A DNA stretch of 64,000 bases from assembly GCF_000757885.1 (NCBI RefSeq), contig NZ_JQCR01000001.1, positions 124,001 to 188,000 of the forward strand, written 5' to 3'. This document shows, piece by piece, positions 45,598 through 54,692 of this stretch (its first letter is position 1; each line of letters opens with the position of its first letter). This DNA is from Paenibacillus wynnii (GTDB lineage: Bacteria; Bacillota; Bacilli; Paenibacillales; Paenibacillaceae). A model generated the notes under the pieces. That model made no database searches. It was not told the DNA's origin and saw nothing but the letters and a program-made list of their open reading frames with translations. A program made the position numbers and the translations under genes.

Positions 45598-46551
45598 TTA
45601 TCGGTTCCCCCGCTGGTTATCCCCATGCAACGGCATTACATCTACAAAAGGAGCAATCCGGTCCATCAATCGTTGACCTTTATATTGTTCTTCCCCATCC
45701 TTACTGGTAAAGCTTAAGTGCTTCTCCAGTCCATCAAGCGGATAATTTGAGGTATAGAAGGTTGGCTTGCGGTTCATGCGATAGTTCAAGATAGCCCCAA
45801 GCACATGATCACGGGCCCAAGGATTCAGGTTCTCAGCGCCAATATCATCAAAAATAAGCAAATCACAGTTTTTCATCGTATCCACAGTTTCTTTCAGCTT
45901 CTGCCCGTCCATCATTATAGATTTCAAATCCTCTACAAAGTCCGGCATATATACAATTACACCGCTATAACCGGCAACCGCAAGCTCATGCAGGAGATAA
46001 CACATCAAGAAGGTTTTACCCGTTCCAAAAGAGCCGAACATATACAGCCCATGGGGAGATAATCCATTCTCCTTGGTATTCTCTATATACCGGAACAGCT
46101 GATTGACGGCTGGTGCCCGGCGTGGGTCTTTACCCATAATATCAATCTCATCATAACCTTCATTCAATACCCTCTCATCCACGTAAAAGCTGCGAATCCG
46201 CTTGCGGATGTTGTCCTGGGTATCTTTAGCCACCTGAAGACGGCAAGCCGTCTTCCGTTCGTACAGCTCAGGTGTGCCGCTCACCGTCTCAACCGTCAGC
46301 TTACTGAAGTGACCTTGAAAATCATTCGGACATTTTTCAAGTCCGGGACAGTTGGCGCAATTACGGCTTTCCTCCACATATTGATAGAGGCGGCTTAAAT
46401 GAAGACGCAACCGCGTGTCGTCCAGCTCCGGATGCTCAGCCTGCAGCTGTTTCACCAAAGGGTTATTAAGAAGCCTTTGCTCCAGATCACGGGAGCGCTG
46501 ACGCAGAGCAGGATTGTTCATCGAACGTAACACTTCACCCATAGACTCCAT
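45598..46551 (-). CDS. dnaI: Primosomal helicase loader DnaI
   Basis: A 317-residue AAA+ ATPase that loads the replicative helicase. The N-terminal helicase-binding domain carries the zinc-ligand cysteines C-x2-C-x4-C (NCANCPGLEKCPNDFQGHF, about residues 78-96). Walker A GSFGTGKT is near 170, Walker B is DLLIFDDIG, and ARD and SNYP occur in the later motifs. AGGAGG precedes the ATG. It lies 17 bases after dnaB, with which it acts. Confidence 0.95.
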   Translation of the reverse strand: MESMGEVLRSMNNPALRQRSRDLEQRLLNNPLVKQLQAEHPELDDTRLRLHLSRLYQYVEESRNCANCPGLEKCPNDFQGHFSKLTVETVSGTPELYERKTACRLQVAKDTQDNIRKRIRSFYVDERVLNEGYDEIDIMGKDPRRAPAVNQLFRYIENTKENGLSPHGLYMFGSFGTGKTFLMCYLLHELAVAGYSGVIVYMPDFVEDLKSIMMDGQKLKETVDTMKNCDLLIFDDIGAENLNPWARDHVLGAILNYRMNRKPTFYTSNYPLDGLEKHLSFTSKDGEEQYKGQRLMDRIAPFVDVMPLHGDNQRGNR

Positions 46552-46568
46552 TATTCCACCTCCTTTTC

Positions 46569-48110
46569 TTAGGTTGCATCAGGGACACCTTTCTTTTTGC
46601 CAGCCTTAATTTCAGCGGCCTTCTTCATCATCACTGCGAATTCTTCAGCCGATACAGCACCGGCTTGTCCATCATCCACAGCAATCTGAATTTCCGGCTT
46701 ACCCGAGCGGCCTCCGTTCTTAGGATAGGAACGCGGACGGGCGGCTGTTTTATCAGCGGACCCTGCGGCCCCTTTACCTTTTACCTTCGATTGATCCCGG
46801 ATGTAACGCACCGCTTTCTCATATGTATTGACCTGCTTAACCAACATATTGGAAGCGATCGCCTCTACAAAATTACGATTCATACGCTGATCTCCACCTG
46901 AAGCAACCATAGTCATCAAATAATGTATAAGTACATTAATGACTTCGCCGGACAGCTTATAGTTCAGATCAATCTTTTCAAACATATCCATCAACTGCCC
47001 GGGAACCGCCCCTGGAAAAAAAGTCTGAAGCAGGCGTGTATACGGTTCATTCCGCAGCATCATATTATATTGGTGAACATCACACTTGGATAAAAATTGC
47101 GGGGGCACGTCAACGTAATATTCCATCTCTACAGATTGCTCCGGAGAAACCATAGGTTCTTCTTTATCTTCAACGGAATTGGCACGGATCGAAATCACCT
47201 TGGCGGCATCAATTTCACGTTTTTCCTGACGTTTCATGTCCTGGCGGAAATGCTGACTGGCTTTGTGCTGCAGCTCATCCAGAAGGACTTCCCCAGCCGG
47301 CGAGAATATTCCATCCTCATCAAGCAACCTGCAAATATCCTGCGGGCTCAATTTATATTTACGTGCTACATAATTAATAACACCCATTTGGTTATGATCA
47401 AATCGCAGCTTCTCCACATGCATCCGGTTCACGGATTCACGGGGGAACCGCAGAATAATATCACTGTACCCTATAGCCGGTTCCCCAGCCTCACGCAGAC
47501 CTGGTTGGCGGCTGGTAGCCACTTCAGCTAATGCCTGCTCCAGTTCATAATCAATTACATGTGTATTCAATTGAAAAATATCATAAAAGGGCAGGGATAT
47601 ATTTTCTTTGCCGATGGATCTATGACTCCATTCCTCCGGCTCACGGTTCCAAAACTGCTCCCGCAGCGATAAGACTGCAAACTTGCCGATCTTGTCCCGT
47701 AAAAGGAGGGTTAAATGCTGTGTTGCAAAAAAATCAGCCGGCGACAGCGGCGGCATCAGTTCATATTCGTACATATAATCATCGGTTTCCTGCACATAGA
47801 TACGACAGGTCTGTAGCAGCCCCACCGCTTCCAGCTTGGAAGCCTGCTCAATTAGATTCTTGCGGCCTTTCTCATTCGGCTCAATGCCTAAAGTCATAAA
47901 CAGGCGGCGCTGCTGCTCCACCCCAGAATATCCGATGCTTTCTGCCGGAACATGCTCAAATAACAGACGGTAAAGACTGGTAGCGATTGCTCCCACCATG
48001 GGCTGATATACGGAACCCAACATACGCACATCAATAGCACTAAGACCGAATTCGCGGGAAACGCAGTACCGATGATGTTCGGTAAAATGATGTAAATTGC
48101 TCATATGCAT
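46569..48110 (-). CDS. dnaB: Replication initiation and membrane attachment protein DnaB
   Basis: A Bacillus-type DnaB of about 513 residues (not the helicase), a helicase co-loader working with DnaD and DnaI at oriC. It has winged-helix DnaB/DnaD N-terminal regions and the DnaD-like C-terminal element LMDMFEKIDLNYKLSGEVINVLIHYLM with NRNFVEAIASNM. I chose the ATG at 48110 (MHMSNLHHF) because GGGGGAGG lies 9 bases before it. The longer frame from a GTG at 48137 would run through that ribosome site. Confidence 0.92.
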   Translation of the reverse strand: MHMSNLHHFTEHHRYCVSREFGLSAIDVRMLGSVYQPMVGAIATSLYRLLFEHVPAESIGYSGVEQQRRLFMTLGIEPNEKGRKNLIEQASKLEAVGLLQTCRIYVQETDDYMYEYELMPPLSPADFFATQHLTLLLRDKIGKFAVLSLREQFWNREPEEWSHRSIGKENISLPFYDIFQLNTHVIDYELEQALAEVATSRQPGLREAGEPAIGYSDIILRFPRESVNRMHVEKLRFDHNQMGVINYVARKYKLSPQDICRLLDEDGIFSPAGEVLLDELQHKASQHFRQDMKRQEKREIDAAKVISIRANSVEDKEEPMVSPEQSVEMEYYVDVPPQFLSKCDVHQYNMMLRNEPYTRLLQTFFPGAVPGQLMDMFEKIDLNYKLSGEVINVLIHYLMTMVASGGDQRMNRNFVEAIASNMLVKQVNTYEKAVRYIRDQSKVKGKGAAGSADKTAARPRSYPKNGGRSGKPEIQIAVDDGQAGAVSAEEFAVMMKKAAEIKAGKKKGVPDAT

Positions 48111-48319
48111 CTGCGGATACCTCCCCCTTGTTTTCACGAATTCATGTAGATTTCTATTCTATCATAAAATGACGGAGCGGAAATGTGGAAAAAAGTCCAA
48201 TTTCGACTCTTTCCGTCATTTTAACAACCACTGCTTCCAGCTATCTCTACTTAACGTTGATTTAGCTATGAAGAGACTGTTACGCCATTCAATAAGTACG
48301 GACTGTTTCTCAAAGAAAT

Positions 48320-48350
48320 CAAAAAACGACCTCCAGTTACGAAGGTCGAA
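48320..48350 (-). terminator. Terminator of yuiB
   Basis: CGACCT and AGGTCG pair around a 10-base loop. The minus-strand copy is followed by TTTTTTGATTT, shortly after the yuiB stop. Confidence 0.7.
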
Positions 48351-48368
48351 GTTTTCGAAGCAAATGTA

Positions 48369-48665
48369 TTAAAACATTTTGTAGCCGCCGATACGCAGCT
48401 TGTGAATCGTCCAACCACTAAGCACCGAACCTGCAAGTCCGAAAACACCTGTAATATAATCCACCAAATGGAAAGATGACAGATGCTCCCAGAGAGTCAT
48501 TGCACTTCGATCCCATATAGAGTAAACCACCACCGGTAAGATAACTAGGACGAACAAATATGCGGGAAACCAAGTAGTCTTCATTAACATGTTAAGGATA
48601 AAGCCAATACCGAACATCATAACAAAGAATAGAACGGCCAGAACAAATACAGGAATAAATCCCAT
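48369..48665 (-). CDS. yuiB: YuiB-like small membrane protein
   Basis: A 98-residue protein with two or three membrane segments (about 2-28, 34-48, 66-85) and a basic C-terminus. In Bacillus yuiB lies beside yumB (ndh) and yumC. Both are found 2-3 kb to the right here, with hemQ in between, which supports the name. Function unknown. Confidence 0.7.
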   Translation of the reverse strand: MGFIPVFVLAVLFFVMMFGIGFILNMLMKTTWFPAYLFVLVILPVVVYSIWDRSAMTLWEHLSSFHLVDYITGVFGLAGSVLSGWTIHKLRIGGYKMF

Positions 48666-48843
48666 CTACCGACTTCACCCCTCTCTGTGAGAAAACGCAC
48701 ACATATCACAAGCTAGTAGTAAGTTTACTAGAAAATTTATTTCGAAGCAATGAACATTTATCAAAATGAAGGCTGTCTTCGTTTGCTCTTGACAACTCGC
48801 ATGAGATACAATGCTTATAGGATAAATGGGTTCATACATAGGC

Positions 48844-48926
48844 TTATGCTTCGTAAAACTAAGCGTATGCTTTCGAAGCCAGTTTTACTACGGAGCAACC
48901 CTTCGGGGCTCATGCTTCGTAAAACT
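48844..48926. repeat. Repeats in the hemQ leader
   Basis: ATGCTTCGTAAAACT occurs twice as a direct repeat (48846-48860 and 48912-48926), with an inverted copy AGTTTTACTACGGAGCA between (48881-48897). GAGCAACCC/GGGGCTC forms a further hairpin. TATGCTTTCGAAGC (48866-48879) is identical to 16938-16951. The last copy ends 16 bases before the hemQ start, so the leader RNA can fold strongly close to the ribosome site. Confidence 0.6.
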
Positions 48927-48942
48927 TTTAAGGAGTGAGAAC

Positions 48943-49695
48943 ATGAACGAAGCCGCTTTGACACTGGAAGGCTGGTACGCCTTACATGATTTCCGCTCTC
49001 TGAATTGGACTGCCTGGACGGCGGCCGATGATGAAGAGCGCGCCGTTGCTATGGATGAGCTAAATGCTTTTATACAAGAGTGGAGCCCGGTTGAGGAAGC
49101 CAAGGTAGGCAGTTCCACCATGTACTCTATCGTGGGTCAGAAAGCTGATTTTGTAATGATGCATCTGCGCGAAAGCCTGGAAGAGCTCAATAAACTTGAG
49201 ACCGCATTCAACAAAACAGCCTTTGCCCGTTTTACACTTAAAGCTTATTCATATGTAAGTATTGTAGAACTTAGCAACTATGCAGCTGGTGGCGGTGACG
49301 GTGGAGACCCGCTGCAGAATCCGCATGTCATTGCCCGCCTGAAGCCTGTTTTGCCGAAAGCAAATCATATTTGCTTCTACCCAATGAATAAAAAACGTGA
49401 GCTCGCCGACAACTGGTATATGCTTGATATGGCCAAACGGCGCGAGCTTATGCACTCACACGGCCTAATTGGTCGCGGTTATGCCGGTAAAGTTAAACAA
49501 ATCATCAGCGGCTCCGTAGGCTTAGATGATTGGGAGTGGGGAGTGACCCTATTCGCCGAGGACGCCCTTCAGTTTAAAAAGCTTGTATACGAAATGCGCT
49601 TTGACGAGGTTAGTGCACGCTATGGAGAATTCGGACCCTTTTATGTCGGTAATCTGCTGACACCGGAGTCTTTTGAAGAAATGCTGAAGCTGTAA
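48943..49695 (+). CDS. hemQ: Coproheme decarboxylase (chlorite dismutase-like) HemQ
   Basis: A 250-residue HemQ, the usual length, which turns iron-coproporphyrin into protoheme with H2O2 in Gram-positive bacteria. The conserved block [17 protein letters not shown] has the Tyr and Lys used for decarboxylation. [10 protein letters not shown] follows, then [12 protein letters not shown] and FGPFYVG at the end. The start is the ATG at 48943, with AAGGAG seven bases before it. An in-frame extension to 48826 runs through the repeats and is not coding. A terminator follows. Confidence 0.94.
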   Translation: MNEAALTLEGWYALHDFRSLNWTAWTAADDEERAVAMDELNAFIQEWSPVEEAKVGSSTMYSIVGQKADFVMMHLRESLEELNKLETAFNKTAFARFTLKAYSYVSIVELSNYAAGGGDGGDPLQNPHVIARLKPVLPKANHICFYPMNKKRELADNWYMLDMAKRRELMHSHGLIGRGYAGKVKQIISGSVGLDDWEWGVTLFAEDALQFKKLVYEMRFDEVSARYGEFGPFYVGNLLTPESFEEMLKL

Positions 49696-49701
49696 TTCAC
49701 G

Positions 49702-49737
49702 ACGCCGGTTCCCGAAGTATGGGGTACCGGCGTTTTA
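49702..49737 (+). terminator. Terminator of hemQ
   Basis: ACGCCGGT and ACCGGCGT pair around a 16-base loop and TTTTACTTTG follows, seven bases after the stop. Confidence 0.8.
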
Positions 49738-49786
49738 CTTTGTTAAGTTGGAGAACCGAAAGCTGATACACCGTCCAATCGACACT

Positions 49787-50075
49787 AAATCCTGCACTTT
49801 GTACAACAATTCAGCTTCCAACCTCTGATTTCTCACCGATTCCTGCACATTCTACAACAATTCAGCTCATACTGACCTGATGAGAACCCAAATCCTGCAC
49901 TTTGTACAACAATTCGGCTCATACTGCCCCGGTGAGAACCCAAATCCTGCACTTTGTACAATAATTCAGCTTATACTGACCTGATGAGAACCCAAATTCT
50001 GCACATTCTGCAACAATTTAGCTCATACTGCCCTGGTGAGACCTAAATCCTGCACAATGTACATCATTTCAGCTC
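49787..50075. repeat. Six tandem copies of a 51-52 bp intergenic repeat
   Basis: The core CCTGCACTTTGTACAACAAT starts at 49791, 49842, 49894, 49946, 49998 (as TCTGCAC) and 50049, spacing 51, 52, 52, 52, 51. It is followed each time by TTCAGCTCATACTG and a variable GATGAGAACCCAAA. The copies differ by scattered substitutions but not in length, so the array is not young. There is no reading frame. The core resembles the TGCACTAAGTACAACT repeats around the IS at 10-12 kb. Confidence 0.9.
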
Positions 50076-50109
50076 GTTGTACCCCAAAAATGGTCCCCCA
50101 GAAATACAG

Positions 50110-50153
50110 CAAGGGTGTCCCAGCAGCCATAGCTTGCCTGTGGGACACCCTTG
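50110..50153. terminator. Terminator-like hairpin between the hemQ and ndh units
   Basis: CAAGGGTGTCCCA and TGGGACACCCTTG form a perfect 13-bp stem with an 18-base loop. It could end the ndh-hypothetical transcript coming from the right. Confidence 0.65.
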
Positions 50154-50180
50154 TTAACATACATCTTAGAAATCTTCGTC

Positions 50181-50213
50181 CTAGTCCGTACCTAGTCCGT
50201 ACCTAGTCCTAGT
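50181..50213. repeat. 11-bp tandem repeat at a gene 3' end
   Basis: CTAGTCCGTAC is repeated at 50181 and 50192 and continues partly at 50203 (CTAGTCCTAG), running into the stop codon of the hypothetical gene. Confidence 0.7.
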
Positions 50214-50466
50214 CCTCGTCCTCAATACTATCTTCATTCTTCAGGCTTTCCAGATATTCAGCCGTCGCCCGATCTCGAGCCCGCCCTTTATCCTTCAGCC
50301 TTTCGATAGCCGGAAGTATAAGAAGATCAATTTCCTTTTGTACCGTGTAAGCCAAGTCGTAGCGGTTCTGATCCTCCAAGAAGGATCCCACTTCGATCAG
50401 GCCGTTATACCGATCCAGCTCATCCCTCGTTAGCAATCCACGAACTTGAACGCTGCAATGACGCAT
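50209..50466 (-). CDS. Hypothetical protein downstream of ndh
   Basis: An 85-residue soluble, charged protein with an acidic C-terminus (ESLKNEDSIEDED). No domain is recognised. It starts 1 base after the ndh stop without a clear ribosome site of its own, so translation is likely coupled to ndh. In Bacillus the small gene yuiA lies near here, but this protein is longer and not obviously related. The stop codon is part of an 11-bp tandem repeat, so the C-terminus may vary between strains. Confidence 0.6.
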   Translation of the reverse strand: MRHCSVQVRGLLTRDELDRYNGLIEVGSFLEDQNRYDLAYTVQKEIDLLILPAIERLKDKGRARDRATAEYLESLKNEDSIEDED

Positions 50467-50467
50467 C

Positions 50468-51661
50468 CTATAGGAATCTGCCTTTTTTCAGTACTAACGG
50501 AATTCCGCCAATAATGAACAAGTAGCGCATATCGACAACTTTCTTTAATTGAGCTGCAGTCCAACCCTTATAAGTCTTATCTCCAACGACAGCAATGCCT
50601 TGACCTTTGCCAAGTGAAGCAACCGTTCCCTTATTGCTGAAGGAGAATTTCTTCGGCTGCTGATTTCGGATAGAAGCTACAAGATTGTGCGCGCAGCATT
50701 CTCCCTGCTGCATCGCGATTTGTGCGGTTGGCGGATAAGGGCGTCCTTCCGGATTAATCATCAATGAGCCATCACCGATGATGAAGATATTCTCATGTCC
50801 TGGCGCATGCAGATATTCATCCACTTTCACCCGACCTCGCATAGCTTCAAAACCTGCTGCCTCGATAAGCCGATTGCCACGGATACCGCCCGTCCAGACG
50901 ATAGTGGAAGCCTTGATTTCTTCACCGGTTGCCAGAATAACTCCACCCGGCAGACATTCCTTGATGGCTACTCCCATCTTGAAGGTAACGCCTTTCTTTG
51001 TAAGTACGTTCATCGCATGCTCAACCAGTTCCGGTGCAAAACCCGGCAGCGCTGTTGGTGCAGCTTCTATGTTATAAATGTTAACTAGACTAGGATCTAC
51101 ATCAAATTCCTTACAGAGACCCGGAATCCGGTCTGCCAATTCCGCAACGAACTCAATCCCGCTAAAGCCGGCGCCGCCGACTACAAAATTGATATGTTCC
51201 TGGGCATTGTTTTCGTTCTTGTACTTGGCGAATTGGTATTCGATATGCTCACGAATCAGACGAACCGAGTTGATACTGCGAATCGTCAATGCATACTTAT
51301 CCAGTCCTGGGATACCGAAAGTCTCAGGTACACCACCAAGGGCGATAACTAGATAATCGTAGGAAAGTGTTCCATCTTCTAAAATAACCTTTTTCTGCTG
51401 AGTACGGATTTCCTGTACCGATGATTTAACCAAATCAATTTTGAATTCATCAATTAATTTGGAGATAGATACCCGCGTGTGCTCGATGCTATCCGTTCCC
51501 GCAGCAGGCATATGCAAATGGGTTGTAAAATAGTGATACTCATGGCGGTTAACCAGCGTAACGTCCGCTTCATTATAATTCAGTGCTTTTTGTAAACGTT
51601 GGGCGGTCAAAATTCCTCCATATCCCGCGCCTAAGATTACAATTTTGGGAATACTGCTCAT
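50468..51661 (-). CDS. ndh: Type II NADH:menaquinone dehydrogenase
   Basis: A 397-residue NDH-2 (YumB-like). The FAD-binding GAGYGG is near residue 12, the second nucleotide fold for NADH is VGGAGFSGIEFVAE (about 165), the FAD motif is FIIGDGS, and AQIAMQQGE lies in the quinone region. It oxidises NADH without proton pumping at the inner face of the membrane. It is divergent from yumC, with which it is also paired in Bacillus. Confidence 0.93.
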   Translation of the reverse strand: MSSIPKIVILGAGYGGILTAQRLQKALNYNEADVTLVNRHEYHYFTTHLHMPAAGTDSIEHTRVSISKLIDEFKIDLVKSSVQEIRTQQKKVILEDGTLSYDYLVIALGGVPETFGIPGLDKYALTIRSINSVRLIREHIEYQFAKYKNENNAQEHINFVVGGAGFSGIEFVAELADRIPGLCKEFDVDPSLVNIYNIEAAPTALPGFAPELVEHAMNVLTKKGVTFKMGVAIKECLPGGVILATGEEIKASTIVWTGGIRGNRLIEAAGFEAMRGRVKVDEYLHAPGHENIFIIGDGSLMINPEGRPYPPTAQIAMQQGECCAHNLVASIRNQQPKKFSFSNKGTVASLGKGQGIAVVGDKTYKGWTAAQLKKVVDMRYLFIIGGIPLVLKKGRFL

Positions 51662-51864
51662 GTTCCGGCTCCTTCCAACAAGTGAATCTGTCTATGTGTT
51701 ATTTTTTGTAAATCTTTTTGTGAATTTATACACTTAACCTTAGAATAAATTCCAATAAAACTTAAGGTAATTTGAAAATAATCATATACATTGTAAACCT
51801 TAGGCCACTTTTAATCAAATATATTGATATAAAAAATACTGATAATTTCTGGTATCGCAAACTC

Positions 51865-51894
51865 TTTGCAGGGCGGTGTTACTATGTTTATAAT
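51865..51894 (+). promoter_or_regulatory. Promoter of yumC
   Basis: TTTGCA (51865-51870) and TATAAT (51889-51894) are separated by 18 bases, 56 bases before the GTG start. The rest of the spacer from 51662 holds the ndh promoter; I see no other feature. Confidence 0.6.
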
Positions 51895-51949
51895 AAGTAG
51901 GTAATCCAGTATGGCAAATTGAATATATCAACTCGGAGGTGTAGATTCT

Positions 51950-52951
51950 GTGACATTAGAGCAACCCGGTATTCCTATGAGCGACCTGCTTATTATAGGC
52001 GGTGGTCCGGCTGGTATGTTTGCAGCCTTTTACGGCGGAATGCGTCAGGCGTCCGTAACACTCATTGAAAGTATGCCCCAACTCGGAGGACAACTTGCTG
52101 CTCTCTATCCGGAGAAATATATCTATGATGTAGCAGGCTTCCCAAAAATAACCGGTCAAGAACTGGTAGATAACCTTTCACGTCAAATGGGTCTGTTCCA
52201 ATCTGACATTAGGCTTGAAGAAAAAGTCGTATCTGTCGAGAAAAGGGACGAACGCCATTTTGTCGTTACAACAGATAAGGCCGAATATCACTCCAAGGCG
52301 ATCATTATTACTGCGGGTGTTGGCGCATTTGAGCCACGCCGATTGGATTTGCCTGAAGCCGGTCGCTTCGAGAAAGCCAATTTACATTATTTTGTAAGCG
52401 ATCTAAATGCGTTTAAAGATAAAAAGGTCTTGATTAGCGGCGGCGGAGATTCGGCAGTCGATTGGGCACTTATGCTGGAGCCGATTGCTGAACAAGTCAC
52501 ATTGATTCATCGCCGTGACAAATTCCGTGCCCATGAGCATAGTGTCGAGAACCTTATGGCTTCAAAAGTAAATGTGATTACACCTTCGGAAATTACCGAG
52601 CTGCATGGTGATGAATTTATTACAAAGGTAACCCTTTCTCATATCAAAACCAAAGAAACACAAGAAATTGATGTGGACAGTGTTATCGTCAATTTTGGAT
52701 TCGTTTCCTCACTCGGACCTATTGCTGAATGGGGAATTAACATTGAAAGCAACTCTATTGTGGTTGATTCCCGCATGGAGACGAACATCCCGGGGATATA
52801 TGCTGCAGGTGATATTACTACATATCCAGGTAAACTTAAGCTCATTGCCGTCGGATTTGGCGAAGCGCCTACTGCAGTTAATAATGCCAAGGTTTATATT
52901 GATCCCGAAGCTAAGCTATCTCCCGGCCACAGCAGCAATATGAAGCTTTAA
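51950..52951 (+). CDS. yumC: Ferredoxin/flavodoxin-NADP+ reductase (YumC-type)
   Basis: A 333-residue thioredoxin-reductase-like FNR. FAD motif GGGPAGMFA is near residue 18, the NADPH motif [10 protein letters not shown] near 164, and a second FAD motif ends in YAAGDITTY. There is no CxxC redox pair, which separates it from thioredoxin reductase. The start is GTG (51950), 10 bases after GGAGG. It supplies reduced ferredoxin or flavodoxin to cytosolic enzymes. Confidence 0.92.
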   Translation: MTLEQPGIPMSDLLIIGGGPAGMFAAFYGGMRQASVTLIESMPQLGGQLAALYPEKYIYDVAGFPKITGQELVDNLSRQMGLFQSDIRLEEKVVSVEKRDERHFVVTTDKAEYHSKAIIITAGVGAFEPRRLDLPEAGRFEKANLHYFVSDLNAFKDKKVLISGGGDSAVDWALMLEPIAEQVTLIHRRDKFRAHEHSVENLMASKVNVITPSEITELHGDEFITKVTLSHIKTKETQEIDVDSVIVNFGFVSSLGPIAEWGINIESNSIVVDSRMETNIPGIYAAGDITTYPGKLKLIAVGFGEAPTAVNNAKVYIDPEAKLSPGHSSNMKL

Positions 52952-52982
52952 GCTTTAATACAAAGGTTGTTTACAAAAATAA

Positions 52983-53037
52983 AAGGGTATCCCAACGGGC
53001 TTATGAAATGACAACCCGTCAGGATACCCTATTTTGT
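52983..53037. terminator. Terminator between yumC and sda
   Basis: AGGGTATCC and GGATACCCT form the stem, with ACGGG/CCCGT inside the loop. A-rich and T-rich flanks suit both converging genes. Confidence 0.75.
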
Positions 53038-53088
53038 ACATGCAGCGGTTTAATTTATGTAGTTAACACGAGGTTAACCTAATGTATA

Positions 53089-53232
53089 TCAATGAAGTAC
53101 CGCGTGGATTGGAGAGTGTAAGTTCCGTTTGCGAATTTCAACGAGTAAGAGCGCGATGAAATCATGCTCAAGTTGCAGTTCTATCGCTCTATGGTAAGAG
53201 TCTAGAAGCATCTCATCTGATAATTCAACCAT
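53089..53232 (-). CDS. sda: Sporulation inhibitor Sda
   Basis: A 47-residue helical-hairpin protein (MVELSDEMLLDSYHRAIELQ at the start, DFIALLLVEIRKR in the second helix). It keeps the Sda pattern LSDE.L..SY..A.E..L..DFI.L...EI..R.L. Sda blocks autophosphorylation of sporulation kinases such as KinA while replication is blocked or just beginning. AGGTAGGTGA precedes the ATG. A cluster of DnaA boxes lies 80-180 bases upstream, as expected for DnaA-dependent control. The gene is too short for routine gene finders. Confidence 0.92.
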   Translation of the reverse strand: MVELSDEMLLDSYHRAIELQLEHDFIALLLVEIRKRNLHSPIHAVLH

Positions 53233-53308
53233 AACGTTCACCTACCTTTCCTTTATTTGGATCTGAGTCTATCATATCAAACTATTAAATTTCGAACAAG
53301 CGTTCTCA

Positions 53309-53408
53309 TTATCCACAAGCGTTTGTGGAAATCCTGTGTATAATATGTTAGTAAGCCCTATTAACGCTATCGCAGCACAGTGTAATATGGGGATAATAGT
53401 TATACACA
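53309..53408. promoter_or_regulatory. DnaA-box cluster upstream of sda
   Basis: Three perfect DnaA boxes, TTATCCACA (about 53309), TGTGTATAA (about 53335, the complement of TTATACACA) and TTATACACA (about 53400), plus one near match (TGTGGAAAT, about 53324). DnaA is known to activate sda in Bacillus subtilis, which makes these likely functional. The remaining spacer to 53579 is A/T-rich with nothing else visible. Confidence 0.75.
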
Positions 53409-53579
53409 GGATTGAACCTTAAGATTTACTTCAAAATAGTTCTTAATATAGCCACATAATTTCCCATTTCCCAAGTCATATTTAACTAAATAGTATAATA
53501 TTTATACACCAGAATTTTACATGACTAAACGATTCTATAACACTACTACTACTATCGTCAATTCTTAAAAATTGCTTAA

Positions 53580-54242
53580 TTATTGCGGTCTGGTATTTAC
53601 CTCCAGTATCCAGATTTTCCCCCTATAATCTACAGCATAATCAAAACCCAGCTCTCCTACTCCCGGAAAGTGCCGCTCCATTAAATGAATACAGACTAGG
53701 GTTAGACGGCGCATTTCTGCCTTTTTAGCTGATGTATTAACCTTGGGCAGGGATTTCCTGAGTCCTTCACGACAACTAAGCATAGTTCCACCCTTACATA
53801 GATTGGTAACGAATAGCCCGGGGCGGGCCAATCGTCCAACCATGGAACGAAACTCCCATACTTCACCAACTTTTACGACTTTCACGCGATAATCAATGGG
53901 ACGGCCTGCAATTCTGGCCAGGGAGATCCCCTGTTGAATTAAATATTTCCGTTTCACTCTCACTATATTTAGAGCATGTTTCATTGAGGTGAAATCACGA
54001 TATACCCGTGTCGTATCCATATAAGTGAAACCATATTGGCCCCGAGTCCGAAAAACCTTAATGACACCGTATCCTCCACCGCCCACAACAGGTTTGATTA
54101 CTACATTTCCATATTGGCCCAGCATCGTCAGCAGTGCCGCATCACTGTATCCCCTTGTTCTCGGAATGTAACCGGCGACCCGTGAATCGCTGAGCAGCGC
54201 TTCGGTTTTCAGCCACTTGCTGGCCAGTTGTCTTCCCGCCAT
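53580..54242 (-). CDS. YheC/YheD family ATP-grasp protein
   Basis: A 220-residue ATP-grasp protein of the YheC/YheD type, associated with endospore coat or surface in Bacillus. Visible are VVIKPVVGGGGYGVIKV (ATP-binding loop, about residues 48-64), the core RVKVVKVGEVWEFRSMVGR, and the metal-binding end WILEVNTRPQ. It is shorter than the 360-450 residue YheC/D proteins and lacks their N-terminal extension, as do several paralogues in Paenibacillus. The substrate is unknown. GAGGGAG precedes the ATG. Confidence 0.82.
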   Translation of the reverse strand: MAGRQLASKWLKTEALLSDSRVAGYIPRTRGYSDAALLTMLGQYGNVVIKPVVGGGGYGVIKVFRTRGQYGFTYMDTTRVYRDFTSMKHALNIVRVKRKYLIQQGISLARIAGRPIDYRVKVVKVGEVWEFRSMVGRLARPGLFVTNLCKGGTMLSCREGLRKSLPKVNTSAKKAEMRRLTLVCIHLMERHFPGVGELGFDYAVDYRGKIWILEVNTRPQ

Positions 54243-54459
54243 CGTACTCCCTCTCCTCTCGTTGTGAAGCCTACCCTATACATTACTCAGAAGATGCATT
54301 ACCCTCCTGTATGTTTGTCCGTGTAAGAAGGCGCTCCCACTAAAAAGGGCGATTACGTTTGTGTATCTTTTCAAACCTTTGTATGTATCGTATAGTTAAT
54401 GTAGTGTAGGCATATCGAACGATGATATCAAGAAGATTATCCATAGGGGGGTACTCAAA

Positions 54460-54669
54460 GTGGCACAATTTTTTGAAGTTTTGTACTGGGTAGCCATGAT
54501 CGGAATGTCTGTCGTTTTGGCGGGTACTACTCTGCTCGTCTGCGCACTAGGCTTCAAATTCATTAAAGACCGCCGTAGCATCCTTGGTGCATCCTGCATT
54601 GCTTTTTCACTCGGGGCCGGTGCATTAATCGTATTCATGATCAATTATAAGTTTATAATCGCTGCATAA
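54460..54669 (+). CDS. Small two-helix membrane protein, unknown function
   Basis: A 69-residue protein with two membrane segments (about 7-30 and 41-65) joined by the basic loop KFIKDRRS. The start is GTG, with GGGGGG upstream. A strong terminator follows. No family is recognised. Confidence 0.65.
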   Translation: MAQFFEVLYWVAMIGMSVVLAGTTLLVCALGFKFIKDRRSILGASCIAFSLGAGALIVFMINYKFIIAA

Positions 54670-54692
54670 ATATCTTGTATTTTAATTAATGA

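Noticed and set aside
48826-49695. HemQ starting at 48826
   Set aside because: The added 39 residues are read from the intergenic repeats; the ribosome site and homology support 48943.
49787-50075. Possible CRISPR array
   Set aside because: The whole 52-bp unit is repeated including the part between cores; there are no unique spacers and no cas genes nearby.
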